NCBI GenBank assembly: GCA_902492455.1 | Contig: CABULH010000044.1 | Coordinates: 1 to 5,563 of the forward strand | Length of the DNA stretch: 5,563 nucleotides | Source of the DNA: an uncultured Oscillospiraceae bacterium | GTDB lineage: Bacteria; Bacillota; Clostridia; Oscillospirales; Acutalibacteraceae | Direction of reading: 5' to 3' | In this document: in pieces, positions 1-5,074 of the stretch | Position numbering within the stretch: the stretch's first letter is position 1 | Layout: every line of letters begins with the position of its first letter | The notes under the pieces: model-generated | The model's database searches: none | Told to the model about the DNA's origin: nothing | The model's input: only the letters and a program-made list of their open reading frames with translations | Translations under genes and position numbers: made by a program

Positions 1-2871
1 CTTTTGGGCGGCCAGGTAGGCTTTCCAGGCGGCAAGACTATTGGTATCATAATTTGCGTCATATACGGCCATCCCATTTGAAGCCGTGGTATCCATACTT
101 ACCCCTGTCGTACATCTATAGCTGTTGTACATCGTTTGTGTCTGGTAATGGGTACAGACGATATCCGGCAAAACTTGGTTGCTATCTAATGTCACGATAT
201 CAGACAGGACTAACGTCGGCCGATATTTGCTGGTTTCAACGGTCCCGGATAGATGCCAATTCTCCGTCCCGTCCAACTCCATCCGCTTCCATCGCCGGGT
301 CTCGATCCCCGTTGCTGCGTCGTATTCATCGCTCACAGTGCCGTCGCCGTACAGCGGTTCCAGCGTCGGCAGGGTTACGGTGGCGCCGGTATACGGCTCG
401 TAGGCCGTGGCGGTATTCCCTGGCTCCAGCTGAATATCGTAATACCGCACCGTCCGGGCGCCGGTGTTCCCGGTGTCCATGGTGAGATGCAGATACAGCC
501 CGATATAGCCGGACGCCCCCACCGTAATGGTTTTGCTCCCCGACGCTGTCACTGTGGTGAGCGCTGCCGCCGTATCCGTCAGGGTTTTCTTCAGGTATAC
601 ACCCAAAGCCGGCGTAAAGGCGGAATCGTTGGTTTCCATCTTCACCTGCAATGTGTAGGTGCCCGCCGTAATCGGCCACCACAGCCGCTCCGCCGCCCAT
701 GTATGGGAGCTTGCAGCGGGCATTGTCAGAGTAACGCCGTTGTTGTACCGCTCCACCGTGGCGCTGCCAATCCCCTCTACCGAGCTGGCGATCTGATAGG
801 GGCTTTCCAGCCCGATCAGATTTTTTCCCGCAGCGCTTACCGCCGCCGGTACGACGCCATCCACCGCATATGGATTATCCGGTCCCTTGTCTTCCGTTCC
901 TGTCTCGATGGTTTCTCCCCGCACCGCCAGCCGCCGCAGGCTGCCGATACCGGATACGTCCGTCATGTGCGCCATCGCGCCAGAAGCACTTCCTGTCAGC
1001 GTTCCCGCATAGCGGTCGTCTGTTTCCCGCTCCCGCTTCTCCAGCGCCAGCCGCGTATCCAGACAGTATTCCGCGTCGATCACACCGGCGTCAGTGAAAA
1101 TATTGCTCACCGGCGCGAAGGGAACCACCTGAACCGGGTCGTACCGCGTCGCCTCCGGGGTTGCCAGCTGATACACGACGGTAACCGGAGTTCCGGCGGC
1201 CTTTTGGGCGGCCAGCCAGGATTTCAGTCCATCCACTGTGCTAATCGTGTCTATATATAGGGATAAAGTCGGATAGGAGCTAGAAGAACCTATACAAACT
1301 ACATTTATACCAGAAGTAGCATTATTCGTATACGGGAAATGAGTGCAAACTCCATTCGCACTCAATCCATCGAAAAATCCCGAAAGCTGATACCCATACA
1401 CATCCGCTCCACTACCCCGGGTAATCCAGTTCTCCGTCCCGTTCAATTCCATCCGCTTCCATCGTCGGGTCATCATCCCCGTCGCCGCGTCGTATTCGTC
1501 GTTGATCATGCCGTTGCCGTACAGCGGGGATATCTCGGGCAGAGCTACAGTAATGCCGGTATATGGCTCGTAATCGGGCAGTGTTTGTCCCATTACCACC
1601 TGCGGATATATGGTCTCGTTATTGTAGGTATCCAGATTGCTGTGGCCTGTTTTCCCGCGATAACGCACTCCGCAGAAATTGGTGGGTTCAAAGAGTTCAA
1701 AAGTACCTTGATAAGAATCTGTGCTGCTGGTTACAAACAGCCATATCCCAGGCGAGGCGGTATATATCCCAGCCGGCAGTCGGAAAAATACAGTCGGCAG
1801 ATTATAACTTCCCGCATACCAGACGTTGGCGTTGGTTGGCGTCCCGTTAAGGGTTACGCTCCCGTCTGGATTGTTGGTAACCGTCAGGCTGTGGTAGGTG
1901 CCGCTGGCAATCGTCATTTTCGGCAGCAGATTCTTCCCGCATACCATCGCTTTGGTGGGTGTTACCCCATCCACCGCATAGGGATTATCCGGCCCCTTGT
2001 CTCCCGTTCCTGTCTCGATGGTTTCCCCCCGCACCGCCAGCCGCCGCAGAGGAGCCGCCGCAGCTTCCGTCAGTGCGGCGATCATCCCCGACGCGCTTTC
2101 CGTCAGCGCACCCGCATACCGGCTGTCCGCCTCCGTCTTTGTGATGCACACATCCGCTTCGCCGCTGGGATCAATCTGTACGTTGTAGCCCGTCGGCATC
2201 TCGCCCTCGCCCACATACACGCCGCTGACGCCCTGAGGGCCCTGCGGCCCCACATCGCCCTTGGGCCCCACCGGACCGCGGGGACCGATGAACTCTCCCC
2301 TGTCCAGCTTCTGCTGCACCTGATCCGCGACAGCATCGGCGCTGGCCGCTGCCTCGCTAGCCGCCGCGGCGGCGGCATTGGCGCCGGCCGCCGCGGTGTT
2401 GGCCTGGGCGGCAGCGTCCGCCGCTCCATCCATGGCCTCGGTCATCTCTTCGATCAGCACCGGCAGCTTGGTTTCATAAGCAGCCGCACAGGCCCCGCCG
2501 TTTTCCCGGCCCGCAAACTGCAGCCGGCCGGTCAGGGTATACAGCGACCGTTCCTCCGCGCCGTCGAGAAATTCCGATACGCACAGACGGATCACACCGC
2601 AGCCCCCCGCGGCCGTCCAGGCCCTGGGCAGCGAAACGGCGATGGTCTTGTCTGCGGACGGGGTTAAATATTGGGTGGTATCCCAGCCGCCCGCGCCGTC
2701 CACAAACTCGCATCGATAGCGGTAATCCGGGTTTATCAGCGCCGCGTCCAGCGACCACACCACCTGAGTGGCGTTGTGATCGCCCTGCACGCCGGCGTCC
2801 TGGGGTCCGGTGGGTGTTACGCCGCTCACCGTCGCGTTGAATGTAATGGTTCTAACCGCTGACACATGCAT
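1..2871 (-). CDS. Phage tail/baseplate protein with collagen-like stretch and duplicated receptor-binding-type module (partial, 3' end outside window)
   Basis: An uninterrupted frame of 957 codons is open to the left edge, so the C-terminus is missing. Residues about 1-130 resemble the N-terminal domain of Firmicutes phage upper-baseplate (BppU-type) proteins, including the motif GVQGDHNATQVVW. Residues about 140-190 are an Ala-rich probable helix or coiled coil. Residues 196-216 are collagen-like Gly-X-Y triplets (GPRGPVGPKGD...), a common trimerising element of phage fibres. From about residue 252 two similar modules follow, each with RYAG.LT.SASG, RRLAVRGETIETGT, DKGPDNPYAVDGV, GKNL, EPYTG, EYDAATG and RRWKRMEL.GTENW. 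The second starts 370 residues after the first. Such modules occur in phage tail-tip proteins thought to bind the host surface; that role is inferred. Start choice: AGGAGA lies 3 bases before the ATG at 2871, a short gap. The in-frame GTG at 2865 is better spaced (9 bases); an upstream in-frame ATG at 2892 lacks a ribosome binding site. Confidence 0.88.
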   Translation of the reverse strand, partial: MHVSAVRTITFNATVSGVTPTGPQDAGVQGDHNATQVVWSLDAALINPDYRYRCEFVDGAGGWDTTQYLTPSADKTIAVSLPRAWTAAGGCGVIRLCVSEFLDGAEERSLYTLTGRLQFAGRENGGACAAAYETKLPVLIEEMTEAMDGAADAAAQANTAAAGANAAAAAASEAAASADAVADQVQQKLDRGEFIGPRGPVGPKGDVGPQGPQGVSGVYVGEGEMPTGYNVQIDPSGEADVCITKTEADSRYAGALTESASGMIAALTEAAAAPLRRLAVRGETIETGTGDKGPDNPYAVDGVTPTKAMVCGKNLLPKMTIASGTYHSLTVTNNPDGSVTLNGTPTNANVWYAGSYNLPTVFFRLPAGIYTASPGIWLFVTSSTDSYQGTFELFEPTNFCGVRYRGKTGHSNLDTYNNETIYPQVVMGQTLPDYEPYTGITVALPEISPLYGNGMINDEYDAATGMMTRRWKRMELNGTENWITRGSGADVYGYQLSGFFDGLSANGVCTHFPYTNNATSGINVVCIGSSSSYPTLSLYIDTISTVDGLKSWLAAQKAAGTPVTVVYQLATPEATRYDPVQVVPFAPVSNIFTDAGVIDAEYCLDTRLALEKRERETDDRYAGTLTGSASGAMAHMTDVSGIGSLRRLAVRGETIETGTEDKGPDNPYAVDGVVPAAVSAAGKNLIGLESPYQIASSVEGIGSATVERYNNGVTLTMPAASSHTWAAERLWWPITAGTYTLQVKMETNDSAFTPALGVYLKKTLTDTAAALTTVTASGSKTITVGASGYIGLYLHLTMDTGNTGARTVRYYDIQLEPGNTATAYEPYTGATVTLPTLEPLYGDGTVSDEYDAATGIETRRWKRMELDGTENWHLSGTVETSKYRPTLVLSDIVTLDSNQVLPDIVCTHYQTQTMYNSYRCTTGVSMDTTASNGMAVYDANYDTNSLAAWKAYLAAQK
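256..405 (-). repeat. Direct repeat, module-end block of the second module
   Basis: This block is clearly similar to 1426-1573, with scattered substitutions and a small length difference. It encodes EPYTGATVTLP...LYGDG...EYDAATG...RRWKRMELDGTENW. It marks the end of the lectin-like or jelly-roll-type part of the module (the fold is an inference) and the start of a region where the two modules differ completely. Confidence 0.75.
857..939 (-). repeat. Direct repeat copy B inside the tail gene (module start)
   Basis: This 83-base block matches 1967-2049 with only four differences that I count by eye, at an offset of 1110 bases (370 codons). It encodes the RRLAVRGETIETGT...DKGPDNPYAVDGV segment that opens the second receptor-binding-type module. 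The near identity at DNA level points to a fairly recent duplication or to homogenisation by recombination. Confidence 0.85.
1426..1573 (-). repeat. Direct repeat, module-end block of the first module
   Basis: This is the counterpart of 256-405 in the first module, encoding EPYTGITVALP...LYGNG...EYDAATG...RRWKRMELNGTENW. The offset here is about 1170 bases, against 1110 at the module starts, so the second module's variable middle is about 20 codons longer. Confidence 0.75.
1967..2049 (-). repeat. Direct repeat copy A inside the tail gene (module start)
   Basis: This is the partner of the block at 857-939, about 79 of 83 bases identical, and it opens the first module of the tail protein. The sequence between the paired conserved blocks is much more diverged, so conserved edges flank a variable middle in each module. 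Confidence 0.85.
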
Positions 2872-2874
2872 CAC

Positions 2875-2880
2875 TCTCCT
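2875..2880 (-). promoter_or_regulatory. Ribosome binding site of the tail gene
   Basis: AGGAGA on the minus strand sits 3 bases before ATG 2871 and 9 bases before the in-frame GTG 2865. It supports a start in this cluster and argues against the in-frame ATG at 2892, which has no such site upstream. Confidence 0.6.
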
Positions 2881-2892
2881 TGTGGTAAGCAT

Positions 2893-2925
2893 AACAAAAG
2901 CGGAGAGATTTCTCTCCCCGCTTTG
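2893..2925 (-). terminator. Terminator-like hairpin in the tail gene leader
   Basis: On the minus strand an 11-bp stem (AAAGCGG.GAGAG paired with CTCTCCGCTTT, with a 2-base bulge and a 4-base loop) is followed by TTTTGTT, as in intrinsic terminators. It ends only about 22 bases before the tail start. It either stops transcription arriving from upstream or acts as an attenuator or processing hairpin in the tail mRNA. Which of these applies cannot be told from sequence. Confidence 0.55.
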
Positions 2926-2987
2926 CGGCTGTTGGACGCTCCGTCCTTTTCCGCAGCAATAAACGCCGCCGATTTCACCAACAGCCG
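2926..2987 (-). ncRNA. Branched structured leader element upstream of the tail gene (candidate)
   Basis: A perfect 10-bp inverted repeat (CGGCTGTTGG at 2926-2935, CCAACAGCCG at 2978-2987) encloses two smaller stems on the minus strand: GCGGC/GCTGC (2969-2953, 7-base loop, one G-U pair) and GGACG/CGTCC (2946-2934, 3-base loop). The last stem shares two bases with the outer one. Together they form a three-way-junction-like fold directly before the terminator-like hairpin. I recognise no known riboswitch class here. It could also act only as DNA. Confidence 0.4.
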
Positions 2988-2990
2988 TTA

Positions 2991-3019
2991 TTGCCGTTAC
3001 CTGTATCGTATGATATGAT
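2991..3019 (+). promoter_or_regulatory. Sigma-A type promoter of the Imm-5-like gene
   Basis: TTGCCG (2991-2996) and TATGAT (3014-3019) are separated by 17 bases, a good match to the housekeeping promoter. Transcription would start near 3026, giving a leader of about 30 bases before ATG 3056. This suggests the gene is expressed independently of the phage lytic genes. Confidence 0.6.
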
Positions 3020-3037
3020 CAAAACAATCGTTGAAAA
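3010..3037 (-). promoter_or_regulatory. Possible weak promoter reading toward the tail gene
   Basis: On the minus strand TTTTCA (3037-3032) and TATCAT (3015-3010) are spaced by 16 bases. It overlaps the plus-strand promoter and would place the whole structured leader within the tail mRNA. The -35 match is weak and AT-rich sequence produces such matches by chance. Confidence 0.25.
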
Positions 3038-3055
3038 TTGACGGAGGGAATCCAG

Positions 3056-3598
3056 ATGAACTGGACAGAGGAAGTACAATTAAGACTCAAAAGGAAAAAT
3101 CAAGTTCTCTTTGCAAAGGATTCGGCATATTTACAGGACTTGCTTGACCTGTTTCGCCATCAGGATCATCGAGTGATGGCGTTGTGGGCGTTTGATTTGG
3201 CTGAAGAATCTGTTCAGCAATTGGAGGAAAAATATCCGGATGAAAAACGGCCGAAAGAAGCATTGGAAGCTGCCCGAGATTGGGCGTCTGGAAAAATAAA
3301 AATGCGGACGGCACAGCGGAAAATACTGGATTGCCATGCTTTTGCCAAAACCATCGGCAGCCAGGAAGATATCGCCATATGCCATGCGGTCGGACAAGCC
3401 TGTGCGGTCGTGCATACTGCCGGACATGCAATCGGCTATCCGGTCTATGACCTTACTTCCATTATTTACAGGCTAGGGATAGAAAAATGCACAGAAGCGG
3501 TTGAAGCACGGAAAGGAGAATATATTCATAAGCTGTTATATTGGCATGAGCATTTAAACGAGTACAGCGGTGAGTGGGCAGCATTTATGCTCAAATAG
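3056..3598 (+). CDS. Putative immunity protein, Imm-5-like
   Basis: A complete 180-residue protein with no signal peptide or membrane segment. Its composition is largely helical and charged in the first half, followed by a conserved core (AICHAVGQACAVVHTAGHA, then IGYPVYDLTSIIYRLG) and the end LLYWHEHLNEYSGEWAAFMLK. From memory this matches Firmicutes proteins annotated 'putative immunity protein' (Imm-5-like domain). That family was named from its occurrence in polymorphic toxin loci; its biochemical action is not known to me. Start: ATG 3056 has GGAGGG (3043-3048) seven bases upstream. An in-frame TTG at 3038 lies before that site and is unlikely to be used. The gene stands alone, divergent from the tail gene and with its own promoter, like phage cargo genes. 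No toxin lies next to it. Assignment to the family is fairly secure; a real immunity role is inference. Confidence 0.85.
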   Translation: MNWTEEVQLRLKRKNQVLFAKDSAYLQDLLDLFRHQDHRVMALWAFDLAEESVQQLEEKYPDEKRPKEALEAARDWASGKIKMRTAQRKILDCHAFAKTIGSQEDIAICHAVGQACAVVHTAGHAIGYPVYDLTSIIYRLGIEKCTEAVEARKGEYIHKLLYWHEHLNEYSGEWAAFMLK

Positions 3599-3923
3599 CA
3601 GCCAATGCCTTTTGCCAGGGAGTCCCGTTAGAGCAAGGGCTGTCTTTTATGGATTCGTCGATGGGCTGCCGTATGTGCTTACCCCCTCAAAATTGGATGC
3701 CGCTGCATTTTGGGTTCTCTATGCGCCGATTCGTCATCCGCCGCACCGCATGCAAGGGAGCTGCTGCAAAATGTTTCATTTGCAGCCCCCCACGCCGGCA
3801 GCCCTTTCCGCGAAGGCAGCCAAAAAGGACGCGCCTCATACGCGCCCGCCCTTTTCCCCGCACCAATGGGATGTCTCCGCTGTACCTGTGCCTCATCCTA
3901 TCCAGAGCCAGGGGCAAAGATTA

Positions 3924-3940
3924 TGTGAATATTTTTCACA
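3924..3940. repeat. 17-bp palindrome, copy 1
   Basis: TGTGAATATTTTTCACA. The arms TGTGAA and TTCACA match perfectly, with one mismatched inner pair around an AT-only centre. Its sequence is identical to copy 5 at 4644-4660. The form is that of a dimeric-protein binding site, but the true function is unknown. Confidence 0.75.
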
Positions 3941-4178
3941 TCACCGCAATTTCGGCCATGGTTGGCTCTTGGATATCCAGTCGGCTGCAGCATCTCTTCT
4001 GAGAACAGGCGGTTTCCGCCTCTCCCAGATCTGGCTCCCAGCTGAAAGGTTGCGGCGCTGCAAGATTTTTGTCCCCTATTCCTCCTACCCGCACCAATAT
4101 AAATGTCAAACCTGTTTCACGCCCCTTCGCGGCTGGTGTTTTTGCTTTGGCAGCAGACAATATGAAATGCATTCCCTT

Positions 4179-4223
4179 GGGCCATAGCGCCGTGTGAATA
4201 ATATTCACACGGCGCTATGGCCC
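4179..4223. repeat. Perfect 45-bp palindrome containing 17-bp palindrome copy 2
   Basis: Two perfectly complementary 22-base arms (4179-4200 and 4202-4223) surround a single central base at 4201. The core at 4193-4209 is TGTGAATAATATTCACA, a member of the 17-bp family. Outside the core the arms add GGGCCATAGCGCCG and its complement. As DNA it could extrude a cruciform; as RNA it would be a very stable hairpin. No T-run follows on either strand, so it is not a standard terminator. Confidence 0.9.
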
Positions 4224-4289
4224 CCTCATTCCCGATACCGGCTGTTTTTGGTTGCTCCAGCTTTCGGATTCCCTCCTGCAGCACCGATT

Positions 4290-4306
4290 TGTGAAATATA
4301 TTCACA
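4290..4306. repeat. 17-bp palindrome, copy 3
   Basis: TGTGAAATATATTCACA, with the same arms as the other copies and an AT-only centre. It is centred 97 bases from copy 2. Confidence 0.75.
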
Positions 4307-4502
4307 TATTGTAACCTGTTAAATAGCAAAATCTGAAACCCGACACCGCCTTCCCGGGTGATACCGCTATCGTTATCAGCCCCGTCCGATTCACTTAGCA
4401 GCCAAAATCCATTTCAAAATCACCCGCCTGTAAACGATTTCCCCCTCCCGCCCTCATAACACGGAATCCTCCTGCTGATTCTCGCTCTCCACTGTTTTGG
4501 CG

Positions 4503-4519
4503 TGTGAATATATTTCACA
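4503..4519. repeat. 17-bp palindrome, copy 4
   Basis: TGTGAATATATTTCACA, effectively the consensus of the family. It is centred 36 bases before a degenerate copy at 4539-4555. Confidence 0.75.
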
Positions 4520-4538
4520 TTCCAGCCGTTTCCACCTT

Positions 4539-4555
4539 TGTGATCTGTATTCACG
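4539..4555. repeat. 17-bp palindrome, degenerate copy
   Basis: TGTGATCTGTATTCACG keeps the 17-base spacing and most of both arms (TGTGA and TTCAC) but has a non-AT centre. It may be a weak site or a decayed copy. Confidence 0.45.
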
Positions 4556-4643
4556 ACATTTTTGCTCTGTAATACAAAGCCCCCTGTTTTCTCCGACGTA
4601 TTCAACAATATCACCGCGTTTTCATACGCCGCGCTTTGCAAAT

Positions 4644-4660
4644 TGTGAATATTTTTCACA
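4644..4660. repeat. 17-bp palindrome, copy 5
   Basis: TGTGAATATTTTTCACA, identical to copy 1 some 720 bases away, although the flanking sequence is unrelated. Conservation of only the 17-bp core suggests selection on the site itself. Confidence 0.75.
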
Positions 4661-4671
4661 TTGACTTGGTA

Positions 4672-4706
4672 AAGGAAAAGGCTATGCCAATTGCGGCATA
4701 GCCTTT
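4672..4706. terminator. Bidirectional intrinsic terminator
   Basis: A perfect 15-bp stem (GGAAAAGGCTATGCC paired with GGCATAGCCTTTTCC, loop AATTGC) has A-rich and T-rich edges, so it can end transcription in either direction. It is the first strong terminator downstream of the Imm-5-like gene on the plus strand, though more than 1 kb away. Confidence 0.7.
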
Positions 4707-4731
4707 TCCAAGTCCTTCTGATTCTCCTTCA

Positions 4732-4748
4732 TGTGTGTTTTATTCACG
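4732..4748. repeat. 17-bp palindrome, most degenerate copy
   Basis: TGTGTGTTTTATTCACG keeps TGTG and TTCAC at the same spacing. It is weak, and I would not call it on its own without the series beside it. Confidence 0.3.
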
Positions 4749-4769
4749 TTAATTTTTCAATAGATACCA

Positions 4770-4781
4770 TTGTCTAGACAA
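4770..4781. promoter_or_regulatory. 12-bp palindrome between two terminators
   Basis: TTGTCTAGACAA is a perfect palindrome and extends with near-symmetric CC/GG edges (4767-4784). Its form recalls operators of GntR/HutC-type regulators, which often centre on GTCTAGAC. No such regulator is present in the window, so the assignment is speculative. Confidence 0.3.
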
Positions 4782-4784
4782 CGG

Positions 4785-4816
4785 AAAAATCCCATGCCGT
4801 TTTGGCATGGGATTTT
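4785..4816 (-). terminator. Terminator of the toxin/zinc-ribbon operon
   Basis: On the minus strand a perfect 13-bp stem (AAAATCCCATGCC paired with GGCATGGGATTTT, 5-base loop) runs into TTTTT about 20 bases after the stop codon of the zinc-ribbon gene. The A-tract on the other side means it can also work on the plus strand. Confidence 0.8.
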
Positions 4817-4834
4817 GTTAATCTCATTTCTAAC

Positions 4835-5074
4835 TCAGTACGCTAGATAGGACAACCACTCTTTTTCTTGGACTTGTTCGTATGAGGCCTTTTCAAAATT
4901 GCCGTAGCGATTACGGCTTCCATTTTTGTTTGATAGAGCATCTGCAGGATTATCCCATTCTGCTTCACATTCGTCGCAACGGACATAAAGTTTATCCGTA
5001 TCAAGTTCTTTTACGATCTCCAGTATTCCCTGTCCACACACTTTACAATTGCCAACAACGAGCTTTCTACTCAC
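4835..5074 (-). CDS. Small zinc-ribbon protein, candidate immunity partner of the upstream toxin
   Basis: A 79-residue protein with four cysteines in two CxxC knuckles: C10-x2-C13 (CKVCGQG) and C33-x2-C36 (CDECEAEW). This is the layout of a zinc ribbon. The C-terminal half is polar with aromatic residues (RYGNFEKASYEQVQEKEWLSYL). No signal peptide or membrane segment is seen, so it should be cytosolic. The GTG start at 5074 overlaps the upstream stop in GTGA, and GGAGGG (5081-5086) lies six bases before it, a strong site that fixes the start. In polymorphic toxin loci the small gene directly after the toxin is usually its specific immunity gene, and tight coupling fits that. The zinc ribbon is seen in the sequence; the immunity role is inferred from position only. 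A DNA- or RNA-binding accessory protein is the main alternative. Confidence 0.8.
   Translation of the reverse strand: MSRKLVVGNCKVCGQGILEIVKELDTDKLYVRCDECEAEWDNPADALSNKNGSRNRYGNFEKASYEQVQEKEWLSYLAY

Larger units (their letters stand above)
3599..4834. other. 1.2-kb spacer without a convincing gene, rich in palindromes
   Basis: No frame here gives a plausible protein. The open frames have no good ribosome binding site and translate to low-quality, Pro/Arg/Cys-rich sequence. The plus strand is markedly pyrimidine-rich over much of it (runs such as CCCTCCTG and CCCCCTCCCG). It contains smaller dyads, for example GCTGCAAAATG/CATTTGCAGC near 3761-3790 and GGCGG/CCGCC near 4006-4018. It also carries the 17-bp palindrome series and terminators listed separately. 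Candidates are a non-coding RNA locus, a regulatory or partition region, or decayed DNA. Confidence 0.6.

Noticed and set aside
253..1260. Long plus-strand open frame of 335 codons opposite the tail gene
   Set aside because: It is antisense to the well-supported tail frame, is rich in Arg, His and Pro as expected for a GC-rich shadow, and has no ribosome binding site.
1339..2667. Long plus-strand open frame of 442 codons opposite the tail gene
   Set aside because: It repeats the antisense peptides of the first shadow frame (such as DGF.PHRQPPQ) only because the tail gene is duplicated. It shows no independent coding signs.
3570..4187. Plus-strand open frame of 205 codons after the Imm-5-like gene
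   Set aside because: It begins inside that gene in another frame, lacks a ribosome binding site, and its translation is a Pro/His/Cys-rich mix with no domain pattern. It also reads straight through a 17-bp palindrome.
4179..4223. Intrinsic terminator call for the 45-bp palindrome
   Set aside because: No T-run follows the stem on either strand, so I list it as a repeat instead.
4117..4659. Minus-strand open frames containing NIFH or KNIH peptides (4117-4329 and 4420-4659)
   Set aside because: The recurring peptides are just translations of the 17-bp palindromes. The frames are short and have no convincing start signals.
3924..4660. CRISPR array
   Set aside because: The repeats are only 17 bp and palindromic, spacing varies from tens to hundreds of bases, and no cas genes are visible.
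3924..4660. Canonical CRP or Rex operators
   Set aside because: The arms look similar, but the central gap gives an odd 17-bp palindrome rather than the 16-bp arrangement of those regulators, and the sites are not placed before genes.
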